From Sphingomonas koreensis (GTDB lineage Bacteria > Pseudomonadota > Alphaproteobacteria > Sphingomonadales > Sphingomonadaceae), in the NCBI GenBank assembly GCA_006438735.1, contig RCZF01000001.1, positions 62,001 to 126,000 on the forward strand: DNA of 64,000 nucleotides. Reading direction: 5' to 3'. The translations under genes and the position numbers were made by a program. Under the pieces are notes generated by a model. It was not told the DNA's origin. It did not search any database and saw nothing but the letters and a program-made list of their open reading frames with translations. How positions within the stretch are numbered: the first letter of the stretch is position 1; each line of letters starts with the position of its first letter. Below are positions 19,141 to 28,531 of this stretch, piece after piece.

Positions 19141-19192
19141 ACGGGCCACGCGGTCCCAACGCCGCGCGTGCTCTCTGCAAGGAGAGACTGAC
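19141..19192 (+). ncRNA. Candidate serC leader RNA
   Basis: The short leader contains GGGCC, ACGC, GGTCC (19143-19156), a 5-bp hairpin with one G-U pair, followed by CTCTC-TGCAAG-GAGAG (19171-19186), which encloses the Shine-Dalgarno sequence of serC. A conserved leader called the serC motif is known upstream of serC in alphaproteobacteria (Rfam serC). Position, size and the ribosome-site hairpin fit, but I assign it by context, not by a covariance search. Confidence 0.6.
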
Positions 19193-20365
19193 ATGACTGA
19201 TACGACCGTTGCCGACGCCACAGCTGCGTCCGCCAAACCCCAGACCAAGCCGAAACGCCCGTTTTTCTCGTCGGGTCCGTGCGCCAAGCCACCGGGCTGG
19301 GACGCATCGAAACTCGCCACCGATGTTCTCGGCCGCTCGCATCGGTCTAAGATCGGCAAGAGCCGGTTGCAGCACGCCATCGACCTGACGCGCGCAATTC
19401 TCGGCGTGCCCGACACGCACCGGATCGGCATCGTGCCGGCGTCGGATACCGGCGCGGTCGAAATGGCGATGTGGTCGCTGCTCGGGCCCAAGCCGGTGCA
19501 GGTGCTCGCTTGGGAGAGCTTCGGCGAGGGTTGGGTGACCGATGCGGTCAAGCAATTGAAGATCGAGCCCGAAGTGCTCAAGGCGCCGTATGGCGAGATC
19601 GTCGACCTGACGTTGGCCAAGCCCGATGCAGACGTGATCTTCACCTGGAACGGCACGACCTCGGGCGTGCGCGTGCCGAACGGCGAGTGGATCGCCGACG
19701 ATCGCACCGGTCTGACGATCGCCGACGCCACCTCCGCCGTGTTCGCGATGGACATGCCGTGGGACAAGCTCGATGTGACGACATTTTCCTGGCAGAAGGT
19801 GATGGGCGGGGAGGCGGCGCACGGCGTGATCATCCTCGGGCCCCGCGCGGTCGAGCGACTGGAAAGCTACACGCCGGCCTGGCCGCTGCCGAAGATTTTC
19901 CGGCTGACCAAGAGCGGCAAGCTGATCGAAGGAATCTTCAAGGGCGAGACGATCAACACGCCGTCGATGCTCGCGGTCGAGGATTACATCTTTGCGCTCG
20001 AATGGGCGCAATCGATCGGCGGGCTCAATGCGCTGATTTCGCGCTCGACCGCCAATGCCACCGCGCTCGGCCGGATCGTCGAAGCGCGCGACTGGCTCGA
20101 TCATCTGCCGGCCGATCACGCGGTGCGATCGAACACCAGCGTGTGCCTGAAGCTCGTCACCGACAAGGATGCCGAGGCGCAAGCCGCGATGGTCAAGAAG
20201 ATCGCGTCGCTGCTCGAGGCGGAGGACGCAGCGTATGACATCGCCGGCTACCGCGATGCGCCGCCGGGGCTGCGCATCTGGTGCGGCGCGACGGTCGACA
20301 CCGCCGATATCGAGGCGCTCGGCCCGTGGCTCGACTGGGCCTGGGCGCAGGTTTCGGCTGCCTAA
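19193..20365 (+). CDS. serC: Phosphoserine aminotransferase
   Basis: A PLP enzyme of 390 aa converting 3-phosphohydroxypyruvate and glutamate to phosphoserine; it also serves pyridoxine synthesis. The PLP lysine is Lys202 in [12 protein letters not shown], and the N-terminal [11 protein letters not shown] motif is typical of the alphaproteobacterial subtype. The first roughly 20 residues are an extra Thr/Ala/Lys-rich stretch. It forms a two-step pathway unit with serA, 126 bp downstream, and is likely controlled by the leader hairpin that covers its ribosome binding site. Confidence 0.97.
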   Translation: MTDTTVADATAASAKPQTKPKRPFFSSGPCAKPPGWDASKLATDVLGRSHRSKIGKSRLQHAIDLTRAILGVPDTHRIGIVPASDTGAVEMAMWSLLGPKPVQVLAWESFGEGWVTDAVKQLKIEPEVLKAPYGEIVDLTLAKPDADVIFTWNGTTSGVRVPNGEWIADDRTGLTIADATSAVFAMDMPWDKLDVTTFSWQKVMGGEAAHGVIILGPRAVERLESYTPAWPLPKIFRLTKSGKLIEGIFKGETINTPSMLAVEDYIFALEWAQSIGGLNALISRSTANATALGRIVEARDWLDHLPADHAVRSNTSVCLKLVTDKDAEAQAAMVKKIASLLEAEDAAYDIAGYRDAPPGLRIWCGATVDTADIEALGPWLDWAWAQVSAA

Positions 20366-20367
20366 AG

Positions 20368-20482
20368 CCCTCTCCCCTTCAGGGGAGAGGGTTGGGAGAG
20401 GGGCAGTCCGATCATTCACATTACAGGGCCGGGATCGAGAGACTGCCCCTCTCCCCGGCCCTCTCCCCTGAAGGGGAGAGGG
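20368..20482. repeat. Large palindromic repeat between serC and serA
   Basis: The left arm is built from CCCTCTCCCCTTCAGGGGAG followed by GGTTGGGAGAGGGGCAGTC. The right arm is its inverse: GACTGCCCCTCTCCCCGGCC followed by CTCTCCCCTGAAGGGGAG and AGGG. Each arm also contains its own hairpin around TTCA or TGAA. The right arm ends 9 nt before the serA ATG and carries the only purine-rich ribosome-site candidate for serA. Confidence 0.85.
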
Positions 20483-20491
20483 AGAATCACC

Positions 20492-22069
20492 ATGCCCAAA
20501 GTGCTCATTTCCGACAAAATGGATCCCAAGGCCGCCGAGATCTTCCGCGCGCGCGGCGTCGAGGTCGACGAGATCACCGGCAAGACGCCCGACGAATTGA
20601 AGGCGATCATCGGCCAATATGATGGCCTTGCGATCCGTTCCTCGACCAAGGTGACCAAAGACATCCTCGATTCCGCGACCAACCTGAAGGTCGTCGGTCG
20701 CGCCGGCATCGGGGTCGATAACGTGGATATTCCCGCAGCGAGCGCCAAGGGCGTCGTCGTGATGAACACGCCGTTCGGCAATTCGATCACCACTGCCGAA
20801 CACGCCATCGCGTTGATGTTCGCGCTCGCCCGGCAACTTCCGGAAGCGGATGCTTCGACGCAGGCGGGCAAGTGGGAAAAGAACCGCTTCATGGGCGTCG
20901 AATTGACCAGCAAGACATTGGGGCTGATCGGCGCGGGCAATATCGGCTCGATCGTCGCCGAGCGCGCGCTGGGGCTGCGCATGAAGGTGATCGCCTATGA
21001 TCCCTTCCTTACCCCCGAGCGCGCAATCGAGATGGGCGTCGAAAAGGTCGATCTCGATACGCTGCTGGCGCGTGCCGATTTCATCACGCTGCACACGCCG
21101 CTGACCGATCAGACGCGCAATATCCTGTCGAAGGAAAACCTCGCCAAGACCAAACAGGGCGTGCGGATCATCAATTGCGCGCGCGGCGGGCTGATCGACG
21201 AAGCGGCGCTCAAGGACGGGCTCGATTCGGGGCAGATCGCGGGCGCCGCGCTCGACGTGTTCCAGACCGAGCCGGCCAAGGAGTCGCCGCTATTCGGCAC
21301 GCCGGGCTTCGTCTCGACCCCGCACCTCGGCGCATCGACGACCGAGGCGCAGGTCAACGTCGCGATCCAGGTTGCCGAGCAGATGGCCGATTTCCTTGTG
21401 TCGGGCGGTGTCACCAACGCGCTCAACATGCCGAGTTTGACGGCGGAGGAAGCGCCCAAGCTCAAGCCGTATATGGCGCTGGCGGAAAAGCTCGGTTCGC
21501 TGATCGGCCAGCTTGCGCACGGCGCGCTGTCGGGGATTTCGGTCGAGATCGAGGGCGCGGCCGCGTCGCTCAACCCGAAGCCGATCACCGGCGCGGTGCT
21601 CGCCGGGCTGATGCGGGTGCATTCGGACACCGTCAACATGGTCAACGCGCCGTATCTCGCCAAGGAACGCGGGCTCGACGTGCGCGAAGTGCGGCATGAC
21701 CGCGAGGGCGATTACCACACGCTGGTGCGCGTCACGGTGAAGACCGAGGCCGGCGATCGATCGGTGGCGGGCACGCTGTTCGGAGACGCCGCGCCGCGGC
21801 TGGTCGAGCTGTTCGGAATCAAGGTCGAGGCCGATCTGGTCGGCAACATGCTCTATGTCGTCAACGAGGACGCGCCGGGCTTCATCGGCCGGATCGGCAC
21901 GACGCTGGGCGAGGCCGGGGTCAATATCGGTACCTTCCACCTCGGCCGCCGGTCGGCGGGCGGCGAGGCGGTACTGCTGCTGTCGGTCGACGAGCCCGTC
22001 ACACCGGCGCTGATCACACAAGTCCGCGCGCTGCCCGGCGTCAAGACCGCGATGGCGCTGGCGTTCTAA
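20492..22069 (+). CDS. serA: D-3-phosphoglycerate dehydrogenase
   Basis: The first enzyme of serine biosynthesis, 525 aa, NAD-dependent. The nucleotide-binding motif is GLIGAGNIGSIVAERALG. Catalytic residues lie in INCARGGLIDE (Arg), the following Glu region, and STPHLGAST (His). The long form is present, with an intervening ASB-type domain (about 320-450) and a C-terminal ACT domain (YVVNEDAPGFIGRIGTTLGE) for serine feedback. It is followed after 18 nt by hisZ, probably in the same transcript. Confidence 0.98.
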   Translation: MPKVLISDKMDPKAAEIFRARGVEVDEITGKTPDELKAIIGQYDGLAIRSSTKVTKDILDSATNLKVVGRAGIGVDNVDIPAASAKGVVVMNTPFGNSITTAEHAIALMFALARQLPEADASTQAGKWEKNRFMGVELTSKTLGLIGAGNIGSIVAERALGLRMKVIAYDPFLTPERAIEMGVEKVDLDTLLARADFITLHTPLTDQTRNILSKENLAKTKQGVRIINCARGGLIDEAALKDGLDSGQIAGAALDVFQTEPAKESPLFGTPGFVSTPHLGASTTEAQVNVAIQVAEQMADFLVSGGVTNALNMPSLTAEEAPKLKPYMALAEKLGSLIGQLAHGALSGISVEIEGAAASLNPKPITGAVLAGLMRVHSDTVNMVNAPYLAKERGLDVREVRHDREGDYHTLVRVTVKTEAGDRSVAGTLFGDAAPRLVELFGIKVEADLVGNMLYVVNEDAPGFIGRIGTTLGEAGVNIGTFHLGRRSAGGEAVLLLSVDEPVTPALITQVRALPGVKTAMALAF

Positions 22070-22087
22070 ATCGCTAAAGGAGCGGGC

Positions 22088-23182
22088 ATGACCTCCGCCC
22101 TTCTGCCCGCCGGTTTCCACGACCGCTTGCCGCCGCATGCCGATGCGGCGGCGCGGCTGGAGGCGACCGTGCTCGGCGCGGCGTTCGCGCATGGCTATGA
22201 GCGCGTCGATCCGGCGCTGGCCGAGTTCGAGGAGGGGCTGTCCGGGCGGCTCAAATCGGCGCGGCCGCAGGATGTCGTGCGCTTCGTCGATCCAGTGTCG
22301 CAGAAGAGCCTGGCGATCCGGCCCGACATCACCGCGCAGGTCGGCCGCATCGCCGCGACGCGGATGGCGCACCATCCGCGCCCGGTGCGGCTGAGCTATG
22401 CCGGGCCGGTGCTCAAGCTGCGCGCCGGCGAGCTCGCGCCCGAGCGCGAGATGCGGCAGGTCGGCTGCGAGTTGATCGGCGCGGACAGCGTGGCCGCTGC
22501 GCGAGAAGTGGTTGAGGTCGCGGTCGAGGCGCTCAAGACGGCCGGGATCGAGGGCGTGTCGATCGACTTCACCTTGCCCGATCTGGTCGATGTGCTCGCC
22601 GCCGGCCCGCTGCCGGTCGCAGTCGAGCGGATCGATGCGCTGCGCGATCGGCTCGACGCCAAGGATGCGGGCGGCGTGGCGGAGATCGCGCCCGATTATC
22701 TGCCGTTGATCGAAGCGGCCGGGCCCTTCGACGCCGCTGTCGCGCGGCTGCGCGGGTTCGACGGCGCGCTGGCGTCACGGCTCGACGGGTTGGCGGCGCT
22801 CGCCGAGGGGCTCGATGTCACGCTGACGCTCGATCCCACCGAACGGCATGGCTTCGAATATCAGAGCTGGCTGGGGTTCTCGATCTTCGCACGCGGCGTG
22901 CGCGGCGAGATCGGGCGCGGCGGGAGTTACACCGTGATGCGCGAGGACGGCGAGGAGCCGGCGGTCGGATTCTCGCTGTTCGTCGATGCGATCGTCGAAG
23001 CCGGCGCGGGCGTCGCCGATCGGCGGCGGTTGTTCCTGCCGCACGGCACCCACTCGCACGAGGCAGCGCGGTTGCGCGCCGCCGGCTGGGTCACGGTCGC
23101 CGCGCTCGAACCCGGCGATAGTGCCGAGGCGCAATTGTGCACGCATGTTTACGTCGATGGAGAGGCGCGCACTCTCGACTGA
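22088..23182 (+). CDS. hisZ: ATP phosphoribosyltransferase regulatory subunit
   Basis: A histidyl-tRNA synthetase paralogue of 364 aa that activates the short HisG in the first step of histidine synthesis. Class II core motifs are present: SQKSLAIRPDITAQVGRIAATR (motif 2-like) and RGEIGRGGSYTVM. It lacks the anticodon-binding domain of true HisRS. AAGGAG 7 nt upstream supports the start. hisG is not in the window; the pairing with downstream purA links histidine and purine synthesis, which share intermediates. Confidence 0.93.
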   Translation: MTSALLPAGFHDRLPPHADAAARLEATVLGAAFAHGYERVDPALAEFEEGLSGRLKSARPQDVVRFVDPVSQKSLAIRPDITAQVGRIAATRMAHHPRPVRLSYAGPVLKLRAGELAPEREMRQVGCELIGADSVAAAREVVEVAVEALKTAGIEGVSIDFTLPDLVDVLAAGPLPVAVERIDALRDRLDAKDAGGVAEIAPDYLPLIEAAGPFDAAVARLRGFDGALASRLDGLAALAEGLDVTLTLDPTERHGFEYQSWLGFSIFARGVRGEIGRGGSYTVMREDGEEPAVGFSLFVDAIVEAGAGVADRRRLFLPHGTHSHEAARLRAAGWVTVAALEPGDSAEAQLCTHVYVDGEARTLD

Positions 23183-23190
23183 TCCTCAAC

Positions 23191-23281
23191 CCGTCACCCC
23201 GGACTTGTTCCGGGGTCCACCATGCCGCAAGCTGTGGCGCGCGTTTGGATGAGTGGATGCCGGAACAAGTTCGGCATGACG
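23191..23281. repeat. Intergenic repeat with two hairpins
   Basis: CGTCACCCCGGACTTGTTCC..GGGGTCC forms one stem-loop, and TGCCGGAACAAGTTCGGCATGACG forms a second. Elements built on ACTTGTTCCGGG/GGAACAAGT are common between genes in sphingomonads. It lies between hisZ and purA; the purA ribosome site (AAGGA) is just outside it. Confidence 0.75.
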
Positions 23282-23305
23282 ACCTTGACCTAAGGACTTG
23301 AAGTA

Positions 23306-24595
23306 ATGGCCAATGTGGCAGTCATCGGCGCTCAATGGGGCGATGAGGGCAAGGGCAAGATCGTCGATTGGCTCGCCGAGCGCGCCGATGTGGTGGTGCG
23401 TTTTCAGGGCGGCCACAACGCCGGGCATACGCTCGTCGTCGGCGACGCAGTCTACAAGCTCTCGCTGCTGCCGTCGGGCATCGTCCGAGGCACGCCGAGC
23501 GTTATCGGCAACGGCGTGGTGCTCGATCCCTGGGCCTTGAAGGCCGAGGTCGAGAAACTGCGCGGGCAGGGCGTTACGATCTCGCCGGACACGCTGATGA
23601 TCGCCGACAATTGCGCGCTGATTTTGCCGTTCCACCGCGATCTCGACGGGCTTCGCGAGGATGCGTCGGGCGCCGGCAAGATCGGCACGACGCGGCGCGG
23701 CATCGGCCCGGCCTATGAAGACAAGATCGGTCGGCGCGCGATCCGGCTTTGCGATCTGGCGCATCTCGACGATCTCGGCTCGCAGCTCGACCGGCTGACC
23801 GCGCATCACGATGCGCTGCGCGCCGGCTTCGGCGAGCCGCCGATCGACCGTGAGGCGCTGATCGCCGAACTGCGCGCGATCGCTGATTTCGTGCTGCCAT
23901 ATGCTCGGCCTGTGTGGCGCGATCTCAATCAGGCGCGTAGCGGCGGCAAGCGTATCCTGTTCGAAGGCGCACAGGGCGTTTTGCTCGACGTCGATCACGG
24001 CACCTATCCGTTCGTTACCTCGTCGAACACGATCGCGGGAACCGCGGCGGGCGGATCGGGGCTGGGGCCGAGTGCGGTCGGCTTCGTGCTGGGGATCGCC
24101 AAGGCTTACACGACGCGCGTCGGCTCAGGCCCGTTTCCGACCGAATTGGAAGACGAAATCGGCACGCGGCTCGGCGAACGTGGGCACGAGTTCGGCACCG
24201 TCACCGGGCGCAAACGGCGTTGCGGCTGGTTCGATGCGGTGCTGGTCCGGCAATCGGCGGCGGTCGGCGGCATCACCGGCATCGCGCTGACCAAGATCGA
24301 CGTGCTCGACGGCATGGATGAAGTGAAGATCTGCACCGGTTACCGGCTCGGCGATCAGGTGCTCGATTATTTCCCGTCGCATTATGCCGATCAGGCGGCG
24401 GTCGAGCCGATCTACGAAAGCATCGAGGGCTGGCATGATTCGACCGCCGGAGCCCGCTCCTGGGCGGACCTGCCGGCGGCCGCGATCAAATATATCCGGC
24501 GCATCGAGGAGCTGATCAACTGCCCGGTGGCGCTGGTTTCGACCAGCCCGGAACGAGCCGACACCATCCTGGTGCGCGACCCGTTCGCGGACTGA
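23306..24595 (+). CDS. purA: Adenylosuccinate synthetase
   Basis: GTP-dependent ligation of IMP and aspartate in AMP synthesis, 429 aa. The N terminus has the catalytic loop [16 protein letters not shown] and the GGHNAGHT motif. Further signatures are [21 protein letters not shown], the [23 protein letters not shown] segment, and the C-terminal [15 protein letters not shown]. Length and motifs are normal. AAGGA with 9-nt spacing precedes the ATG. Confidence 0.98.
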   Translation: MANVAVIGAQWGDEGKGKIVDWLAERADVVVRFQGGHNAGHTLVVGDAVYKLSLLPSGIVRGTPSVIGNGVVLDPWALKAEVEKLRGQGVTISPDTLMIADNCALILPFHRDLDGLREDASGAGKIGTTRRGIGPAYEDKIGRRAIRLCDLAHLDDLGSQLDRLTAHHDALRAGFGEPPIDREALIAELRAIADFVLPYARPVWRDLNQARSGGKRILFEGAQGVLLDVDHGTYPFVTSSNTIAGTAAGGSGLGPSAVGFVLGIAKAYTTRVGSGPFPTELEDEIGTRLGERGHEFGTVTGRKRRCGWFDAVLVRQSAAVGGITGIALTKIDVLDGMDEVKICTGYRLGDQVLDYFPSHYADQAAVEPIYESIEGWHDSTAGARSWADLPAAAIKYIRRIEELINCPVALVSTSPERADTILVRDPFAD

Positions 24596-24610
24596 CCTCG
24601 CGACGAAGGC

Positions 24611-24964
24611 TTAACCGCCGGTCGATCCGCCCATCGTGCCGGTCGAGCCGCCCGATGGGGGAGCCATCGTGCCGGTCGTGCCACTGTCCGGCGTCATCGT
24701 GCCGGAATCGGGTGACGTGGTCGTGTCCGGCGTCGTAGTGGTCGACGAATCCGGCGCCATGCCGTTGTCCGGCGTCGTGGAATTATCAGGCGTCATCGAA
24801 TTGTCCGGCGACATCGTGCCGTCGTCAGGGGCCGTCTGCCCGGTCGTCGTTTGACCACCGGTGGTGGTTTGTCCGCCGGTCGTAGTCTGAGGGGCGGCGA
24901 TCGACGCAACCGCAACCGTCGACATTCCGAGGGCGGCTGTACCGAGAAGCATGGCAATACGCAT
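24611..24964 (-). CDS. Low-complexity Thr/Pro/Asp/Gly-rich secreted protein
   Basis: A 117-aa protein with a signal peptide (MRIAMLLGTAALGMSTVAVAS) followed by a body made almost wholly of short degenerate repeats: QTTTGG three times, then units of the type M(T/S)PDNS and TPDSG, and a Gly/Ser/Met tail. The start at 24964 is chosen because the signal peptide begins there. No domain is recognised. Such proteins are predicted to be disordered in the periplasm or outside the cell. It is convergent with purA, 15 nt apart, so expression must come from the 25 kb side. Confidence 0.7.
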   Translation of the reverse strand: MRIAMLLGTAALGMSTVAVASIAAPQTTTGGQTTTGGQTTTGQTAPDDGTMSPDNSMTPDNSTTPDNGMAPDSSTTTTPDTTTSPDSGTMTPDSGTTGTMAPPSGGSTGTMGGSTGG

Positions 24965-25200
24965 CTGTTCTCTCCTGATGGTCTGTTTAACCGAATTGGT
25001 AATAGACCAACGGCCCATCCGCCCTAAATGCGCCATGATTCGTCGCCGCTCATCGTGCAGACAGGGCTGTTAGCCGATTTCGGTGTATTAAGCCCGATGA
25101 ATGGCGAAGCTGACGAGCCCTTGGTCAAGAACTTGCAGAGAGAGAATTGATCTTGATCATGTAACGGCGGATGCACTTGGATAAGCGTGGCAGCGCTATC
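24965..25200. other. Intergenic region, no gene seen
   Basis: This 236-base gap lies between the start of the secreted repeat protein and the stop of aroC. It is somewhat AT-richer than its surroundings. It must contain the promoter of the secreted protein (minus strand) and the end of the aroC transcript. No strong hairpin with a T run and no convincing promoter hexamers were found. Confidence 0.5.
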
Positions 25201-26268
25201 TCAGCCGCACTGGGCTCGATTAAGTAGTTTTTGATCGGCAAGAACCAAGGCCATCATCGCTTCGACCACAGGCGCGCCTCGGATGCCGACACATGGGTCG
25301 TGACGCCCTTTCGTAACAATTTCGGTCGCTTCGCCGTTGCGGGTGACGGTTTCTACCGGCGTCAGAATCGAGCTGGTCGGTTTGAACGCGACGCGGACGC
25401 GGATCGGCTGGCCGGTCGAGATGCCGCCGGCGATACCGCCGGCGTGGTTGGCGAGGAAGGCGGGGCCGTCATCCCCGGGGCGCATGGCATCGGCATTCTG
25501 TTCGCCCGACAAGGCAGCTGCGGCGAAGCCGTCGCCGATCTCGACGCCCTTGACCGCGTTGATCGACATGCATGCCGACGCCAGTTCGCTGTCGAGCTTG
25601 GCGTAGATCGGTGCACCCCAGCCGGCCGGCACGCCAGTCGCCTCGCAGGCGATCACCGCGCCGAGTGACGAACCCGCCTTGCGCGCGGCGTCGATCTGCG
25701 TCTCCCAGCGCGCCGCGGTCTCGGCGTCGGGACAGAAGAAGGGGTTGCGGTCGATTTCGTCCTTGTCGAACCGGTCGTAGTCGATTGCATCGCCGCCGAT
25801 CGCCTCGACCCAGGCGCGGATCGATACCTCGGGGACGACGAGCCGTGCAACGCCGCCGGCCGCAACTCGCGCTGCCGTCTCGCGCGCCGAGGAGCGTCCG
25901 CCGCCGCGGTAATCGCGAAAGCCGTATTTGGCGTCATAGGCGTAATCGGCATGGCCGGGGCGATAGGCCGTGGCGACGTCCGAATAATCCTTCGAACGTT
26001 GATCGACATTCTCGATCATCAGGCTGATCGGCGTGCCGGTGGTGCGGCCCTCGAACACCCCCGATAGAATCCGGACGGCATCGGGCTCCCGGCGCTGCGT
26101 CGTGAAGCGCGAGGTGCCGGGCCGGCGCTTGTCGAGGAACGGCTGGATGTCAGCTTCGGAGAGGTCCAGCCCCGGCGGACAGCCATCGACGATGGCGCCG
26201 AGCGCCGGGCCATGCGATTCGCCCCAGGTAGTGAACCGGAACACGCGACCGAAGGTGTTGTAGCTCAT
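25201..26268 (-). CDS. aroC: Chorismate synthase
   Basis: The last shikimate-pathway enzyme, making chorismate from EPSP with reduced FMN, 355 aa. Signature motifs are visible: [36 protein letters not shown] with [18 protein letters not shown], and the late [20 protein letters not shown] and [17 protein letters not shown]. Its ATG overlaps the stop of the upstream DUF2442 gene (ATGA, 26265-26268), so its translation is probably coupled to that gene. Confidence 0.98.
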   Translation of the reverse strand: MSYNTFGRVFRFTTWGESHGPALGAIVDGCPPGLDLSEADIQPFLDKRRPGTSRFTTQRREPDAVRILSGVFEGRTTGTPISLMIENVDQRSKDYSDVATAYRPGHADYAYDAKYGFRDYRGGGRSSARETAARVAAGGVARLVVPEVSIRAWVEAIGGDAIDYDRFDKDEIDRNPFFCPDAETAARWETQIDAARKAGSSLGAVIACEATGVPAGWGAPIYAKLDSELASACMSINAVKGVEIGDGFAAAALSGEQNADAMRPGDDGPAFLANHAGGIAGGISTGQPIRVRVAFKPTSSILTPVETVTRNGEATEIVTKGRHDPCVGIRGAPVVEAMMALVLADQKLLNRAQCG

Positions 26269-26519
26269 GCGGCGCTACGGTTTGCCTGGGTCATGTCCCC
26301 GCGGCCCGCGATCAAGCCTTCGATCGAGATATCCTCGTCGAGTTCGTCCCAATGCAGGCCGCTCGGGCTGATCCACACCTTGCCGCGATCGGCGGGGGAT
26401 CCCTGGAGCAGCCGTGGATACCAGGCCAACGGGATGCCCAGCGTGCGCCCGTCGTCAAGCCGCACCCACATCTGATCTTCGTCGAATTCAACGCTCGTCG
26501 CGCGTACCGAAATGCTCAT
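26265..26519 (-). CDS. DUF2442 family protein
   Basis: An 84-aa protein matching the DUF2442 pattern, with the core [19 protein letters not shown] and [14 protein letters not shown]. Function is not established. DUF2442 genes are commonly found next to DUF4160 genes, as here, and the pair is often discussed as toxin-antitoxin-like. It overlaps the upstream DUF4160 gene by 32 nt and the downstream aroC by 4 nt, so all three are likely translated from one message. Confidence 0.88.
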   Translation of the reverse strand: MSISVRATSVEFDEDQMWVRLDDGRTLGIPLAWYPRLLQGSPADRGKVWISPSGLHWDELDEDISIEGLIAGRGDMTQANRSAA

Positions 26520-26748
26520 GCCATGCGCTCACGATCTCTTGCCGGCGAAGACTCGCCTGCTCGCTGATCCATCGCAGCGCGCGGGCGTCCAAGCCGTGAT
26601 TATAGGCGATCGCAACGTCCGGATAAAGCCAGAGCTTCGCATCGCCCTCGCCGCGTTTCGCGACGTGGATATGGACCGGCTCGCGGGGATCGCCTTCGCT
26701 CGAGTAGAAGTGAAAACGATACCCGCGATCGACGAAGACGACGGGCAT
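26488..26748 (-). CDS. DUF4160 family protein
   Basis: An 86-aa protein with the family hallmark at its N terminus: a GYRFHFYSSEGDPREPVHIHV segment rich in His and aromatic residues, then WLYPDVAIAYNHG. The His/Glu-rich motif suggests a metal or nucleotide site, but no activity is established. It starts 7 nt after the fabI stop and overlaps DUF2442, so the pair is wedged between fabI and aroC within one transcription unit. Confidence 0.88.
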   Translation of the reverse strand: MPVVFVDRGYRFHFYSSEGDPREPVHIHVAKRGEGDAKLWLYPDVAIAYNHGLDARALRWISEQASLRRQEIVSAWHEHFGTRDER

Positions 26749-26755
26749 GTCTCGA

Positions 26756-27559
26756 TCACGCCAGCGCGATATCCGGCGCGTCTTCGGCTTTCATGCCGAT
26801 GACGTTGTAGCCGGCGTCGACATGGTGCGTTTCGCCGGTGACGCCGCTCGCAAGGTCGCTGAGCAAATAGAGCCCCGCACCGCCAACATCCTCGATCGTC
26901 ACATTGCGCTTGAGCGGCGAGTTGAGCTCGTTCCACTTGAGGATCAGGCGGAAATCGCCGATCCCGCTCGCCGCCAGCGTCTTGATCGGGCCGGCCGAGA
27001 TCGCATTGACGCGAATGTTGTCCCGCCCGAGGTCGACCGCGAGATATTGCACGCTGGTCTCCAGCGCCGCCTTGGCAACGCCCATCACATTATAATGCGG
27101 GATGACCTTTTCGGCGCCGTAATAGCTCAGCGTCAGCAGGCTGCCGCCGTCGGGCATCATCTTGGCGGCGCGCTGCGCTACAGCGACGAACGAATAGACG
27201 CTGATATTCATCGTCGTCAGGAAATTGTCGAGGCTGGTGTCCATGAAGCGGCCGCGCAGCTCGTTCTTGTCGGAAAAGCCGATCGCGTGGACGACGAAAT
27301 CGATTGTCGGCCACTCCGTCGCCAGTGCCGCAAACGTCCCGTCGAGCGCCGCCATGTCGGAGACGTCGCAATCGAACAGCCTTGCCATGCCGAGCTGCTC
27401 GGCGAGCGGGCGCACGCGCTTCTCCATCGCCTCGCCCTGATAGGAAAAGGCGAGTTCGGCACCGTGCTCGCTGAGCTTCTGGGCGATTCCCCAGGCGAGC
27501 GAGCGATCGTTGGCGAGACCCATGATCAGCCCGCGCTTGCCTTGCATCAATCCGGTCAC
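26756..27559 (-). CDS. fabI: Enoyl-[acyl-carrier-protein] reductase (NADH)
   Basis: An SDR-fold enzyme of 267 aa that completes each fatty-acid elongation cycle. It has the FabI-type nucleotide motif GLANDRSLAWGIA and the catalytic pair Tyr156 and Lys163 (HYNVMGVAKAALE), with Tyr146 as the second family tyrosine. GPIKTLAASGI forms the substrate-binding loop. FabI is the triclosan and isoniazid-class target in many bacteria. Its start overlaps the stop of the upstream BrkB gene (ATGA, 27556-27559). Confidence 0.97.
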   Translation of the reverse strand: MTGLMQGKRGLIMGLANDRSLAWGIAQKLSEHGAELAFSYQGEAMEKRVRPLAEQLGMARLFDCDVSDMAALDGTFAALATEWPTIDFVVHAIGFSDKNELRGRFMDTSLDNFLTTMNISVYSFVAVAQRAAKMMPDGGSLLTLSYYGAEKVIPHYNVMGVAKAALETSVQYLAVDLGRDNIRVNAISAGPIKTLAASGIGDFRLILKWNELNSPLKRNVTIEDVGGAGLYLLSDLASGVTGETHHVDAGYNVIGMKAEDAPDIALA

Positions 27560-28530
27560 GCTGCCGCTACCTCCTTGTTATCACCCGCGGGCGTTGCCTC
27601 TAGACCGTCATCGGGGTCTTCTGCTAGCGCCGCGTTCAAATGCGCGCCCATGACGATGCCGAGCCCGACCATGTAGAAGAAAATCAGCGCGATCATCACG
27701 CCGGCCAGGCTGCCATAGGTAAGGTCGTAACTGCCGAGCAGCGACAGCACCGGCGGCAGCAGCGCCGTGACGATCAGCCACCACGCCGCCGTCAACACCG
27801 CGCCGGGCCATTTGGGGCATTGGCTGTAGCGATATTTGCTCGGCGTCAGCGAATAGAACAGCAGGTAGAGCGCGACGATCAGCGCGATCGGCGGGGCGAT
27901 GCGGCTCAGCGAGACGAGCTGGGTGACATCCTGCGACACCGGCAGCAACCGCGCGATCAGCTCCGCCACGCCGACCAGCAGCACCTGCGCGCCGAAGGCG
28001 ATCAACGTGAGCACCACCGACGCGATGATGAGGCCGATCGACGTGAAGCGATATTGCCAGAACGATCGGGTCGATTTGACGCCGTAGGCGCGGCGCAGAA
28101 TGTCACGGATCGTCTCGACGAAGCTTGCCGTGGTCCACAGCCCGACGAGCGCGCCGAGCCACAGCAGCGAGCCCGATCGCGCCGCCAGCACATCCGCGAT
28201 CGGCTTGGCGAGCACCACGGCGACGCTGGGCGGCAGCGTGTGCAGGAAGACATCGACGGCATGCGCGCCGGCGCCGCTCTGCCCGAAAAAGCGCGCCACT
28301 GCGGCAGCGACGATGAAGAACGGGAAGAGCGTCAGCAGTGACAGATAAGCGAGGTTGCCGGCGTGGATGAAGCCATCCGAATAAGTGCCAACGAGGACGC
28401 GCTTGGTCAGTTCGAACGCATAGCTGCCAGGGCGGACCTTGGCGAGATGACGATCGAGCCTGATCCGCGTCTTGCCGCCGCGCTTGCGCCGCTCCTCGGG
28501 CGAAACCGGCGAGACATCCTCGGTCGGCAA
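27556..28530 (-). CDS. YihY/BrkB-family integral membrane protein
   Basis: A 324-aa inner-membrane protein with about six transmembrane segments and charged N- and C-terminal tails. The conserved region GNLAYLSLLTLFPFFIVAAAVA and the later TYGSLAGVMIALIFFYMVGLGIVMGA are typical. The family was once annotated as ribonuclease BN, which proved wrong; its real role is unclear. It starts one base after the stop of the J-domain gene and overlaps fabI, so it sits inside a coupled operon. Confidence 0.9.
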   Translation of the reverse strand: MPTEDVSPVSPEERRKRGGKTRIRLDRHLAKVRPGSYAFELTKRVLVGTYSDGFIHAGNLAYLSLLTLFPFFIVAAAVARFFGQSGAGAHAVDVFLHTLPPSVAVVLAKPIADVLAARSGSLLWLGALVGLWTTASFVETIRDILRRAYGVKSTRSFWQYRFTSIGLIIASVVLTLIAFGAQVLLVGVAELIARLLPVSQDVTQLVSLSRIAPPIALIVALYLLFYSLTPSKYRYSQCPKWPGAVLTAAWWLIVTALLPPVLSLLGSYDLTYGSLAGVMIALIFFYMVGLGIVMGAHLNAALAEDPDDGLEATPAGDNKEVAAA

Positions 28531-28531
28531 G

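Noticed and set aside
19091-21094. A 667-codon minus-strand frame opposite serC and serA
   Set aside because: It covers two well-supported plus-strand genes and the repeat between them and has no domain.
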